Source: Zonotrichia leucophrys gambelii (taxonomy: Eukaryota > Chordata > Aves > Passeriformes > Passerellidae). From it: DNA of 64,000 nt. Below are positions 24,406 to 35,191 of the stretch, piece after piece. The stretch covers positions 70,786,546 to 70,850,545 of the forward strand of contig NC_088200.1 in the NCBI RefSeq assembly GCF_028769735.1, given 5' to 3'. Numbering within the stretch: the stretch's first letter is position 1; every line of letters begins with the position of its first letter. Both the position numbers and the translations under genes were made by a program. Under the pieces are notes generated by a model. The model searched no databases, was not told where the DNA came from, and was given only the letters and a program-made list of their open reading frames with translations.

Positions 24406-27400
24406 GAAGGACAATGACAGCTAAAAGAAATTTTCTTATAACCTCATTGATGTTTTCTGTTAGACAAGAAGATATTTACCATAGACATCATCTTTGAGAT
24501 ATAACCCAGGCGGCACAAATTTCAGTAACAATTTCTGAATTTTTGTGGGTGACTGGTGGATTAATACACAATTCACTGCAAGCAGTGTGTGCAATTGTTA
24601 CTGTCTTTAAAGACCATGCCTTTTAAATAGACATAGATTTTTTATTTTTGGAAAAGATTATGCTTTAGATGTTAATTTATTTTTTTTAGTTTTTATTTCT
24701 TTTTAGAGTTGGAATATGTGGCACACATAAGTTTTAAATAGGCAGGTGTTTAAACCACCTGTATATGCAGCTGACTGTTAAAAAAAATATGTTAACTGGA
24801 ATTATGAATAATGGTGAGCTAATACTTAATCTACTTCCCAAAATTACTTTTGTGGCAAACTTCTCAGTTCCTTTCAATTCTGGTCCTGATTTTTTTAAAC
24901 AATAATGGTGTAGAAAAGCGACAACAGCAATGCTGGGGATTTTAGGGGGCTTTTCCAACCCAAATGTTTCTGTGAGCCTGTGACCTTATGCTCATAACCA
25001 TGAAGAAGGAACTTCTAAATAAAATTAAACTGTTGGAACCCTCATCCCACAACATAAAAATTACTCTGAAGACAAAAGACTAAATATGACATTTTTCCAC
25101 TGTGTGTGCAACTACAGAGATGCACAAAATCAGCCAAAACCAATCTTGTTTATGGTGAACTCCTAAATTAACAGGAGACAAATGTGCAGTAAATCCATAA
25201 GTTAATGAGTGATAAGAGTAATCCCTACATAAATGCATATATACATGTTAATATTTGGTCATGAATAGAATATTTGAGTGGTTTTATGCTTTGGATAATC
25301 TTTTTGCTCCCCAGTCATGCTGGAAAACAGCTAATACTTCTCAGTTTTTAATATTTAATACTATGAAACTTATATGATTGTATCATTTTTCTATGATTTC
25401 AAGGAACTTGAAAGCCATGGAAAATTCACTTTCAAATTATGCCAGCTCCTCCACATGTGTACCTTAAATAATCCCCACTTAATGATTTCTTTGGAAGGTG
25501 CCTGTAGCTACTCAATATTTACCTGTTTTTCCTGCCAGGTTAAAGTGTTGTTGAGACCTCAACCTCTGCTGTTGTTAATTATTGAAACAAATGGATTAAA
25601 TGAAGCTGGCAACTGCAATGAGCACATTAATGCTCATGTTTGCACGAAAATTCAGAATATCCAGTAACTATAACTTAGTTAAATGAATAGCACGTTAATT
25701 GCATCACATACTTCTTCTGTGCTGTAATACTTGAATGCTCATGCAGAGCATTTGAAAGACAAATCTCAGTGCTCTCAAATTATTTTATTTCCTACTGTGC
25801 TAATTTTTTTTTTCCCTATCTTTGTGCACTTTCATTCCCTCTTTCAGTAAAAGGAGTTTATTCATTTCCTACTGATACTTATGAGGTTTAGAGTTTACTA
25901 CCCTATTTTTTTTTGGTCAATTTTATTTTGGGGCTATTATGGGGGAAAGTTGGAAAAGAGAGATGGCAAAACAACATTTTGTTACGTAATCAGGTACAGC
26001 ATAAAACTTTGCTTTTTAGGTGAATAATAATTGTAAAAATTAAAAAAAAAAAAAAAGGAAAAAGGTAGTCTGAAATGCAAATTATTTTTCATTCCTAAAT
26101 ATTTTCAGCATTCCCCTCAGACTTCTCACATGGCCATCCACAGTATCGTGCAGCTTTAGCATTGCTTTCTTGGTAAACAGGAAGAAATAGTGAAGGACCA
26201 TTAGGAAAGATTTGTGTGACAAGAAGCAGACACTTTAACAAGTGTATTACCCAGCCTTGATCCTCCCCCCCTCCCCTTCCAACATTTCAGCTCTGGGTCC
26301 AGGAAAGCAATAAAAAAACATTCAAGAGGTTCTTATCTTGACCGAATTAATTTTCTCGACACGACACAAAATGTAATCAACTTTAATACATAACTTGAAA
26401 GGTTAGCTTGAAGGATTAGAGCAGTTTGATTGTGAAGTGTGCCCAGAAATCTTGATCTGAGAGAGGATGATGAATTCCTTCAAATTATTACTGGAGCAAT
26501 AAAAGGCACAAGGTTGAAATGTTTGAAAATTAGGTGTGCTCACATAATTTCCAACTCATTGGTTTCCCATCTAGACAGGGAGAAAATGGCCTGGGGAATT
26601 CTTTGAGGACGTGAATCATGAAAAAACCTTCATCTAAAGGCAGCTATAGGTTCAGCTCCCTGAAAAAAAAATGGTTATTGAAGTCCCCCGAGGAAATTCA
26701 AAGGCTGCTGTGGTGCTGCAGGAAATGCCTTAGGATGGTAGGAAAAGTTCACCCAAGAAGATGAATTCCCATAAGACTGAACTTTTCCCTCAGATCATTG
26801 TTGGTGCTGTGGTGCAGGACCATGCAGAACTCTCTGGGACACGTTTAACAGCAGAGCATCCCTTTGAGTGCAGGGCAGGAAGGTGGGGAAAGTTTACCCG
26901 ACCAAAATGAGAAGCAATTCTCTTTTATTTCTCTTTGCAAAACATTGATCTCTTCCAGCTACAAGAAGGAACACAAATGCCTCATTAACCAAATCCTCTC
27001 TTTTCAACATTTTATCGCTATTTGACTCAATCCAAACCCAGCACTGCCTACGTCTAAATATAAAGATGTTGAAAAGAATGCTGAGGAATATCAGCTAAAA
27101 CCAACTCCTATGTGTGATTTAATCTTCTGGGGAAAAACTGGTTTGTTTCCAAACATCTAATTATCTTTTCTTATACCTCAAAAGTGAAAGGTAAATTTAA
27201 ATGAGAATATATTATCTTTAACAAGAATATTAATCTATATATAATTTTGCAGCTGCTGTGGCAGAGGTGCTTTTTTCTTGTTTTTACCCACAAGTTCACT
27301 GCCAGAAGTCATACTATTGCTTCCAAAACTGCAATGAAATTCTGATGCTGAGAGTCTCACGACAACTTATTTTTCATAAAATAGGAGTTAAGTAATTTTT

Positions 27401-28913
27401 TTCTTTCTTTTCAATTTCAGATAGGAAAGATATGCACACCAAGCTAAAAATATGGATGATAGCAGAGCCCTTCCCTCCCATACATCTGCAACAGCTGTGA
27501 AAAACTAAACAGAAGCAGCAAGGCAAAGAAACCTCTGAAGAAAATAGGAATTTAGAATAAAGAAATATTTTTTCCTTTCAGACTGAGTGAATATTTTGTG
27601 CTCTTAGGGACTTCCTATCTGATATTCAGCCTTACCTCAACATGTTCAGACAACTGCTTCTCTAGAAAAAATATTTTGGGGTGCTGCTGGGCACAACAAA
27701 TTAATGAGGTTGAAGAATGCTACCATCATCCATTCAGGTTAACAACCTGAAAAAGAGGGTGAAAAAGTAATATATGTGTCCTATGCATAATTGTAGTTTG
27801 CAACTACACTTCCTTTCCTGTAAAGTGCAACAGTATTTCCTCTCATCCTCCAAAGTGCCCTGAATCACAGCCAGGGTTAAAAAACAACCTTACATCTTGG
27901 AAAGTGGTGCCTCCAGCAGGTTGGCAGGGCATGCTCAACATGCGGAGTGAGCAATTTGAAGTTTCATATTTGCACTGTGTAAAAAGGAAGGAGATTCCTA
28001 TTGAGGGCCACAATGTTTTTTCAGATACTGTTTCTAGGGAATAGTTTCAGCTAATGGATAATGATCTGATTCTGATGAACTGTGAAGATTTTTTTATAGA
28101 GTGCTTTGTGTATCCCAAAGCAAATGCGTGAAATCAGCAGATTCTCTTATCATGGACTAAAACATAACACAGGGAAAAATAAAATGAAATGAAATTAAAT
28201 AATGCAAAAAGTTAATATGCTAGAAAGTCACATAAAATTTGTAACTTCCTGCTATGTGCTCCATCTATAGAATTTTGGAGTTTCAAATTAATTTCCTTTA
28301 ATGGGCATAAAGCTCAGAGATCAAAGTTAAAAATCTTGGAGCTGTCTCTCCCATTAAGAAAAATTAATCTGAACAGGAAGGAAAAAAATATGATACATCA
28401 GAATAGCTAAATACTTCCCTTTTTCTTTAGTATAACTATATGGAGCCTCCATGGGATCCTTCAGTCTGTCAAGCACCTCAAGGTCATGTGCAATATGGAA
28501 TAGATATAGTTTTTTTAAAAGCAACAGAATTTTGAGTATGGTATGATCACTCCCATTGGAAATAAGATTGATGATGTCAAAACTGCAAGCCTGAAGAATC
28601 CTGTGCAGTTATAAGTCTTAGACTTATCTGTCATCTGGTGAAAAGGAAAACTCAATAGTGGCCACACATTTTTCAAATGCATCCATTTAATTTTGAAGAA
28701 GAACTGGGCGTACAGAATATATGAACTTAAAGGGAAAATTTGTCTATGTGCTATTTATGCTATTAAACTGTGAAAACTGTGATAAAATTTCAGGGTGTCT
28801 TTGATTTACACTGTCATGTTTTGTAGCAGAATAGCTGCTTTCACCTTTTGGATTGACAGATCATTGCAGCTGAGATTGGAAGTACAAGAGGATTTCTGTC
28901 TGCTGAGTTAAAT
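24406..28913. other. unique DNA with one possible CR1 end
   Basis: At about 24936-24975 the sequence ggcttttccaacccaaatg, then tttctgtga, resembles the 3' terminus of a CR1 in sense orientation, but only about 40 bases match. Otherwise no gene or repeat is recognised. Confidence 0.4.
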
Positions 28914-29254
28914 CACAGAACCATAGAATGTTTGGGGTTGGAAGGGGTGTCTGGGGATGATCTGGTGCATCCCACAGGATGGATGGCTCCACACAGGGAC
29001 ACTCCAGGCCCTCCCTGGGCAGCTGTTCCAGGGCTCTGCTGTCCCTCCATGCACACAAGTTCTCCCTCCTGCTGCCCTGCCCCTCGCTGCCCTTTCTTTG
29101 ATGGCCGCTGCTGCTGCTGCTGGCACTGGCAGCACCGAGCAGAGCCCGGCCCGTGCTCTGGCAGCCCCTGCAGATGTTGGGGGGCATTGATGGCATCCCC
29201 TTGGCACGATCCGCTGGGGCCAGCGGGGTTGGGCGTGGCGGTTCACCAGAGCCA
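28914..29254 (-). repeat. R1 repeat, left part, with CR1-like 3' end (split by the ERV)
   Basis: The first ~100 bases (atcacagaaccatagaatg, then ggggttggaaggggtg) read as the reverse complement of a CR1 3' end. The rest is GC-rich with a CTG run near 29108. The whole stretch matches the reverse complement of about 58540-58880 closely, apart from a short deletion near 28980 and extra CTG units. Homology stops at accagagcca, and the rest of R1 resumes at about 38023, on the other side of the ERV. Open frames of up to 141 codons here are GC-driven and I recognise no protein in them. Confidence 0.8.
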
Positions 29255-29445
29255 ACTTGCGGCGAGGGTGTGTCTGGCCTGGATGGTCAGTGTCCGGCTA
29301 GCAGAGGGCAGGCCAACACCCAGCTGCAATTCAAAGCGAGCACCCCTTGGCGTCTGAGGGCCTCAGGCTGTACTCGCCTGCAGACCGATCTCACCGCCAA
29401 CGCGACTGGAATAAGGAGCTGGACTCTTGATGGGGTCAAGTCAGG

Positions 29446-29451
29446 TTTAAT
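29446..29451 (-). terminator. polyadenylation signal ATTAAA in R
   Basis: ATTAAA on the minus strand, about 45 bases downstream of the predicted R start. It is also conserved in the right-hand R-U5 copy. ATTAAA is the common variant hexamer; no AATAAA is seen in this LTR portion. Confidence 0.6.
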
Positions 29452-29517
29452 GAGAATCCAAGACAGCAACCAGGGGGAGACCCCAGGGAGAGACCCCGAA
29501 ATGGGGGTGAAACGAGA

Positions 29518-29524
29518 TTATAAA
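29518..29524 (-). promoter_or_regulatory. TATA box of the ERV promoter
   Basis: TTTATAA on the minus strand in the 3' LTR. Transcription would be expected to start 25-32 bases downstream, around 29492-29500, which sets the U3/R border. The upstream LTR copy has lost this box. Confidence 0.7.
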
Positions 29525-29559
29525 GGGGGAGGGCGTACAAAGGAGGGGTTTACACTGAA

Positions 29560-29564
29560 CCAAT
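29560..29564 (+). promoter_or_regulatory. inverted CCAAT box in U3
   Basis: CCAAT on the plus strand, that is ATTGG in the sense of the ERV, about 40 bases upstream of the TATA box. This is a usual spacing for an NF-Y site in a retroviral promoter. Inferred from motif and position only. Confidence 0.4.
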
Positions 29565-29899
29565 AAGGAAAGATGGAAGAATGAACTTAACATAACTGAC
29601 ATAAAAGGGAAACTAATGAATACAAAGTAAAGGAGGGGCCCTGGGATCACAGCCAACCACAACCCCCAGTGAGAAGACGATTCTGGAAAGTTAGGAGGAG
29701 TGGAGGGTGATTGACTCGGCCCAGGGAGGAGAAAAAGTCCACATATAAGGAAATGAGGGGGAGGAGGAATTATACAACTTAACTGACAGTTAATGCCAAT
29801 GGCAGGAAAACTGGGAAGGGCAAAACCGTTTACATAAAACGGGGGGAACAATACAAAATGGGGGAGCTATACAATAAACTTAACAAACACACTACTACA

Positions 29900-29913
29900 T
29901 CTCCCCGTTTTTT
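29900..29913 (-). promoter_or_regulatory. polypurine tract (plus-strand primer site)
   Basis: On the minus strand AAAAAACGGGGAGA sits immediately before the TG that starts the 3' LTR and about 40 bases after the env stop. Retroviral plus-strand DNA synthesis is primed from such a tract. One C interrupts the purines. Confidence 0.85.
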
Positions 29914-29953
29914 ACCAAATAAATAGAAAAGAATGAAAAAGTCCATGTAAAAC

Positions 29954-31397
29954 TTAAAACGCAGGGACCCGCGGCTGGTCTGGCCAAGCTTCGCCCTCTT
30001 CCAGTTGGAGTCTGTCCGCCCATAGATGGTCGAAGGGCGGCGCAGTCGCCCCCTCCTCATCCACGGCTTCTCCGGCCTCCGAGAAGAGGTCCTCCAACTC
30101 GACGGGCTTGTTTAATGGAACGTTGGCGTGGTTCACGCTCAGCACTGTTGCTTTCATTATCAGCCTTTTGACCAGTCCGCGGATCACAGCAACCAAAAGC
30201 AGAAGTATAATCAAACTTAAAACAACTTTACACACTGATTCTATTATGGAACTGGCCCACCCGTTAAGGCCCCAACCCTTGAAGATGTCCCCCAGCCAAT
30301 CAGATGTTTCTTGCTTCACTTTGTGAAGAAGGTCTTGCAGGTGCTTTACCGACTGCCTGGCGTCCTCGGCTCGGGAGGACAGGTTCATACAGCAGAGGCC
30401 CTCAAACTCCTCACAATGGTGGTGATGGAGCAGCAATAGAAAATCTATTGCTGCCCTGTTCTGGAGCGTCGCCTTCCTTGTTATTTCCTCGTCTGTGAGG
30501 AGGTTGTATAGAGAAGCTGAGGTAAAATTGGCTTGTTTAGTCACCCAACACTCTAGGCGGCCCGATTCACCCAGAGATTTCGCCACTGATACCCATGACA
30601 ATAAGATGGTAAAAGCGACAGATTTTGAATGAGACCAATGAGTGATTTCATCGTCATAGTCCTCAGTAAGATCTTCAAGATCTCTTTTAGACCTGGCCAA
30701 TTCGGATGTGATGTTTGTCTTTTTCCAATTGACAATTTGGGTGATGTTGGGGGTAAAGAGTGTCAGCCTGCCAAAAGTGCATGGCCCTCCGACCAGACCA
30801 GAGGGGATGCCTGCCCACTCTCGGTCGCCACAAATTAAAAACGCTCCCCTGGGAAGGGCGTAAGGGGTCCATCCAGTGGTGATGGGGCCACTGATCTTTA
30901 ATACGGCCCTGCACCACTGGTTTGCTTGATATTCTTCTTTGGTTTGTTGGACTACCTCACTGCCCTTCTCTATAGGGGCAAAGGTGTATTCAAATTGAAA
31001 ACAAACAGAGGTGTTGGCGGAACCGAGATTCTGTGGGCTCGGAGGGTAAAGGATCCAGCTTGACCACTCTGTCTCTCCAGGCATTACTGGAATCAAAACT
31101 ATGGAGGATGGTAAGGCTCCGGGCCAAAATAGGGGAAAGGGCTGACTGAAAGGTGGATGGGAACTCGCCTGGAGAGAAAGGGATCCCCACAAGGCAAGAC
31201 GACATCGGGTCCTCTGCTGCGCCAGTGTCGAGGCAAATATGGTCCTCTCCCAAGGACTGAGCCAAGGCACGCCAGACATTGACCTTTGGCTGGGGGATGA
31301 CCCATGGCCCTGAAGATGGCAGCAGGAGTCCATAGGTCGTCAGCAGTAGCAGTAGAATGCCCAGGTTGGGAGCCATTGGTGACGATGCAGGGGCCAT
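29954..31397 (-). pseudogene. env: ERV env (surface and transmembrane glycoprotein), frameshifted
   Basis: The reading starts at the ATG at 31397, or at a second ATG shortly after, followed by a hydrophobic signal-peptide stretch (GILLLLLTTYGLLL). This frame is lost at roughly 31.1-31.2 kb, and the coding sense continues in another frame that is open from 31333 to 29954 (459 codons counted from the frame's upstream limit). In that frame a furin-like RSKR lies at about residues 214-217, an immunosuppressive-domain-like segment near 289-308, the CX6CC motif at about 307-315, a membrane helix at about 367-384, and a 75-residue tail. N-glycosylation sites (NTS, NIT, NFT) are present. The surface part is only about 238 codons, shorter than alpharetroviral surface subunits, so an internal deletion is possible. 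The transmembrane part (about 242 codons) has no stop. Expression would use the splice acceptor at 31410. Confidence 0.9.
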
Positions 31398-31408
31398 TGG
31401 GGAGATGT

Positions 31409-31440
31409 ACTAAAACAAAAGAGAAATGGTGAAAGTATAA
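31409..31440 (-). promoter_or_regulatory. splice acceptor for env mRNA
   Basis: On the minus strand a pyrimidine-rich stretch ends in TTTTGTTTTAG, with the AG at 31410-31411. This is 12 bases upstream of the env ATG at 31397. It would pair with the donor in the leader at 37561. Motif-based inference. Confidence 0.65.
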
Positions 31441-31542
31441 AGAAATCACTCGTATGGTTTTGCCCCGAAAAATAAATCTAGGTCAGAAGAAAATGGGGAG
31501 GAAACGGGAGAGGAGGGTCTGGACTCATAAATAAATGGAAAA

Positions 31543-32335
31543 TCAAAGGGTGGAGGGGAAGAAGGAGGAGAGGGCTCTTCGGGAATAGGGAGAAGATCGG
31601 AGAAGTAAGATGACCTTTTGAGGGAGGGTTTCCTCCACCGCCACCAACACGCTTACCTGTACCTGTGGCACAGCCCCTTTCTGAGTCCTCTGCTTCGGGA
31701 CGAAGGGCCTGACCAATTTAGATGGTATCCAGTGGGGGCCTGAGGGAGTGGACACGAAAGCATATCCTTTCCCCCAGGTCACCAGGTCAAAGGGCCCCTC
31801 TGTCCGCCAGGTCTCCGGATCCTTGATAAGGACCGGCAGCCTGGCTTTAGGCTGCAGCTGCTGGTGACTGCCGAAGAGCCGGACCACTGGAGGATTCTGG
31901 TTGTCAAAGGAGCAATTAAGGAAGTTGAGGGTGTAGAGTGCCCTTGACAGCTGGACGTGGGGGGTCTCCACCTTCACTGCCGCTTGCTGTCGTGCAAAGA
32001 TCTTCCTCAGGCTCTGGTGGGCCCTCTCCACCATGGCTTGACCTGTCGGGGAATAGGGGATGCTGGTCTTATGCACTATTCCCCATTGCTGCAGGAAGCT
32101 CCGCAGTTCCTTAGATGTGTACGCTGGGCCGTTGTCAGTTTTGATGACCCTAGGGATGCCCAAGAGAGAGAACGCCAGAAGCAGATGCTTCTGGACATCC
32201 ACGGCCTTTTCCCCTGTGTGGGCAGAGGCGTAGATAGCCCCAGAGAAGGTGTCCACTGAGACATGGACGTAACACAATCAACAAAAGGAGGGAATGTGTG
32301 CTACGTCCATTTGCCACACCTCGCAGCTCGCCAAA
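31543..32335 (-). pseudogene. pol: ERV pol, integrase catalytic core and C-terminus
   Basis: The frame differs from that of RT/RNase H, so a frame change lies near 32.33 kb. The first catalytic Asp is readable in a WQMD context at about 32310, but a TGA at 32278-32280 interrupts the frame about ten codons later. Downstream, KTDNGPAYTS carries the second Asp and QAMVERAHQS the Glu, 36 residues apart (D-X35-E), exactly the retroviral spacing. The C-terminal domain includes a tryptophan-rich WGKGYAF stretch and a basic end, and it runs to 31543, about 145 bases before the env ATG. Integrase joins viral DNA ends to host DNA; this copy could not be made as one protein. Confidence 0.92.
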
Positions 32336-33875
32336 CCTCGGGGATTAGCCCCTGAGGCAATGGTGGGCATTTGGTCTTTTTGGCATTGGGGACATGTGGC
32401 ACGATTGCCTTAGCCTGGTCTTGGGTCAGGTTGAATTGCCGGACCAGGCCAGGCGCATTCTGGTGGAAGAGTTGGTGGCTGATCTTAGCCTGGCCGAACA
32501 CATCTGGGAGTGGGCCCATAGTGACAGCAGCCGCGGCCAGGGAATTGGCACAGCGGTTGCCCTCGGCAATGAACCCAGGCAGACCTGTGTGCGATCTCAC
32601 ATGCATCACATAAAAAGGATGCTCGCGGTGGGAGACTAGGTTGACAAGCCTCGTGAGTAGGTCAAATAACCTTTGATTGGAGACCTCCTGGAGAACTGCA
32701 AATTGAGCTCTGGACACTACACCGGCAACATATGCAGAATCTGTTACCAGACTGAAAGGTCCCGGGAACCTCTGGAATGCCCTGACGACTGCGTCCAACT
32801 CAGCGATTTGTGGAGAACCCTCCACAACAGCAACATCTGTCTCCCACTGCTGAGTCTGAGGATCCTTCCAGGTCATCACTGACTTGTGGGATGCTCCGGA
32901 CGAGTCTGTAAAAACTGTCACTGCATCCTGGGGCTCCTTGCTTTGGACCTTCTTTAGAGATAATTTAAACTCCAAATTAAATAATTTGTGGGCTGGCCGA
33001 TTTACTGCTATACGCCCAGTGTAACTGTCCAAGGCAAACTGAAGATTTTCATTTGTTTGCAGCAGTTCATTGAAGGTCTTCAATTTTAGTTGTCCCGATT
33101 CCAATTCAATTGGTATGTAAATGCACATAAAATTGCACCCTGCCAACTCCCTGATCCTCGATCTTGCTTTGAAGATCAGTTTGGCTACCAGCTCCTGTGG
33201 CCTTGTCATTCTTTTGGACTGGTGGTGACTCAGGAAGACCCACTCTATGATTAAGAGTTTGTCTCCCATGCCTTGGTCCTTTAAGATCTTGTCCCACTGA
33301 TGTATTATGCCATGGAAGTGTGGCAACTTTCCCCGTATGATAAATTTGAAAGACAGGCCCGGATGGTAGCGATGGGCCTGCCTGGCCAAAATAGCCTTTT
33401 GGATCTTCTCCAAAGCTACCTGAGCCTCTGGGGTGAGAGCCCTAGGGGAACTAAGCCCCTCTCCCCCTTTCAACAAATTGAAAAGGGGGGCCAGGTCTTC
33501 GGTCGGAATGCCTAGCCATGGTCTCACCCAATTTAAAGACCCACACAGTTGGTGAACATCCGCTAGGGTCTGGACTTTAGTCCGTATAGCCAATTTTTGC
33601 GGAACAATGGTCCGCTTGGTGATTTCAAGGCCCAGGTACCTCCAAGGTGGCATCCTCTGAATTTTTTCTGCCTGGAGCTTGAACCCTGCAGCAACCAACC
33701 CATTGGTTGTCAGGTCAAGTGCATGGGCAAGCAGATCATCGTTGGGCTCACACACGAGGATGTCGTCCATATAATGGTGAATCACAATGGCATCCCCGAG
33801 GGCTGTACGTCCAGGGGACAGCAGCAAAGCAACGTACCACTGGCAGATCACTGGAGAGTTCTTCATTCCTTATGG
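32301..33875 (-). pseudogene. pol: ERV pol, RT palm/thumb, RNase H and integrase zinc domain
   Basis: Open for 521 codons from an ATG at 33866, which is an internal Met in the conserved GMKNSP motif rather than a true start. A TAA lies just before it at 33870-33872, in the place of the usual Gln codon. The polymerase motif YMDD is at 33762-33773. RNase H shows FTDSSG, an Asp; AELDAV, a Glu; and TDSAYV, an Asp. The fourth catalytic position reads Asn (CANSL) where family members have Asp. The N-terminal zinc-binding part of integrase keeps the HX3H pair (SHQLFHQN) but shows no CX2C after it. The frame then runs out at 32301 because of the frame change near 32.33 kb. Confidence 0.93.
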
Positions 33876-34363
33876 AAGGACCCGCCAGTGGTAGCGCTTG
33901 GCTGGGGACTCACGGTTGATGGTAGGAACCGTGAGCGCAAACCCAGGGCATCGTCAGGGTGTAGAGGAATTTGGAAAAAACAATCCTTGATGTCAACAAA
34001 GGCCAGATTCCAATTTCGGGGGAGCATTGCTGGGGAGGGCATCCCTGGCTGGAGAGACCCCATATCTACAATTTTTTCATTGATTTGGCGAAGGTCGGTC
34101 AGGAGCCATCACTTATCTTTATTGGGCTTTTTGATAACAAAAACTGGAGAATTCCAGGGAGATATGGTCTCCACGATGTTGCCCTTAAGTAGCTGCTCCT
34201 GAACGAGCTCGTTGTGCGTCTTCAATTTTTGTTTGTTAAGTGGCCACTGCAAGACCTGTACTGGTTTATCAGTCAGCCAATCCAGCTTCCAGGTCCGGCG
34301 CTCCTCAGTGGCCACTGCCCGAAAAACCTGGGGAGCCTTTGGCAGGTCAATTTTGGCTCCCAC
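33863..34363 (-). pseudogene. pol: ERV pol, N-terminal reverse transcriptase (fingers/palm)
   Basis: Same frame before and after an internal stop. The first part has the betaretroviral RT entry signature (QWPLNKQKL, then SPWNSPVFVIKK) and ends in TGA at 34109-34111. Downstream of the stop the frame resumes with TDLRQINE and then the first catalytic Asp in VDIKDCFFQIPL, followed by HPDDA. Just after that, near 33.93 kb, the frame is lost and the coding sense moves to the frame of the next segment. Probably expressed in the parent virus by a second -1 shift from pro, since this frame is -1 relative to the protease frame. Confidence 0.92.
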
Positions 34364-34875
34364 TGGGCTAGTAGATCTCTTCCCCAGAGAGGCTCAGTGT
34401 AATCCAATACAAACGGGCGTACAAAAGCCAATTGCCCGTCGGGTCCCGTAATTTGTACAACGCTCCTTGATTGCTTAGCCAATTGGAGCCCTCCTACACC
34501 TTGAATCGTGCCAGCTGCATTTTGCAAGCCCCAATGTGACGGCCACTCCTGAGAGGGAATGATCGTCACATCTGCCCCTGTGTCTAGAAGACCCCTTACG
34601 ATCTTGTGGTCCCCGCCCAACGAAAGCTGACATATCAGGCAGGGCTTCTCCCTCCCCACTACCTGCGCCCAGGCCACTGTCAGAGGCGATGAGTCTTCCC
34701 CTGGCTTCTTCCGATGATCTTTATCCGTGAACGGAATGGCCTGGGCGATGATCTGACCTTTGGAGAGGAAGAGTGGGGGACACAGTACAGGCCTACCGCG
34801 AAACAGTCCCGGTCTGTGGTGATCATCCCGGGACGATGTAAAGGTCTCACGGCGTGTGTTTTGTATCTCCAACAA
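34273..34875 (-). pseudogene. pro: ERV pro, retroviral aspartic protease
   Basis: An open frame of 200 codons with no true start; it is part of a gag-pro polyprotein. The active-site motif [11 protein letters not shown] has its Asp at 34582-34584. A Gly-rich flap (GVGG) lies some 30 residues later, and the C-terminal GRDLLAQW motif completes the fold. The enzyme cleaves Gag and Pol polyproteins as a dimer. Before it, [10 protein letters not shown] resembles the C-terminal end of a retroviral dUTPase. The frame is +1 relative to the frame entered by the -1 shift after gag, so a one-base indel lies near 34.86-34.9 kb. Confidence 0.9.
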
Positions 34876-35181
34876 TAGTCCACCTGCAACGTCCTAGCTT
34901 CCTCCAGCGACCAAGATGTTGAAGGTTGGCAGACACCAGCTGTAAATCACTATTGGGGAGATGTAGATCCCTAGTGAGCTGCAGCCTGTATGGGGAAGCA
35001 GAGGACAAGGTGTTAAGTGCAGGCTGGGGCTGAATACCACAGGTGTTCGTCAAGTCCAGTATTAAAAAAGACAAGTCAGGTAAGGCGTGCGGCGGCTGTC
35101 CCTTCTCTCCTCCCTCTCCGCTGGATGTTGTCATGTCTGCCACACTTGTGTCCACGCACAGGGAGGGACTGCGCTCTGATT
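34860..35181 (-). pseudogene. pro N-terminal region, possibly dUTPase-derived
   Basis: The frame reached by a -1 shift at the gag end stays open from 35181 to about 34847, giving some 110 codons up to the frame change into the protease frame. In betaretroviruses a dUTPase occupies this place. Only weak resemblance is seen here (a [12 protein letters not shown] stretch, and the IAQAIPF end just inside the protease frame). The Ser/Gly-rich start after the slippery site fits a linker. The dUTPase assignment is an inference from position. Confidence 0.4.
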
Positions 35182-35184
35182 TTA

Positions 35185-35191
35185 GTTTTTT
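35185..35191 (-). promoter_or_regulatory. gag-pro ribosomal frameshift slippery site A AAA AAC
   Basis: AAAAAAC on the minus strand, in the correct phase of the gag frame (codons CAA AAA AAC), with the gag stop TAA directly after. A -1 slip enters the pro frame. This heptamer is used at gag-pro junctions of betaretroviruses. I did not identify a pseudoknot by eye. Confidence 0.85.

Larger units (their letters stand above)
29255..29899 (-). repeat. 3' LTR of the ERV (U3-R-U5)
   Basis: About 645 bases. On the minus strand it begins TGTAGTAGTGTG directly after the polypurine tract and ends near CGCCGCAAGT. U3 spans about 29503-29899. R-U5 (29255 to about 29502) matches 37777-38024. The canonical CA terminus would lie 3 bases inside the shared end, so whether the outermost ACT (plus strand) is LTR or flank is unclear. 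Confidence 0.9.

Noticed and set aside
29447..29851. 134-codon minus-strand frame in the 3' LTR, as a possible LTR-encoded protein like the MMTV Sag
   Set aside because: It has no recognisable topology or motif, covers U3 and the R border only, and is rich in Pro/Ser/Phe as expected from a pyrimidine-rich strand.
33597..34202. 201-codon plus-strand frame inside the ERV
   Set aside because: It is a shadow of the minus-strand pol region, which has clear RT motifs.
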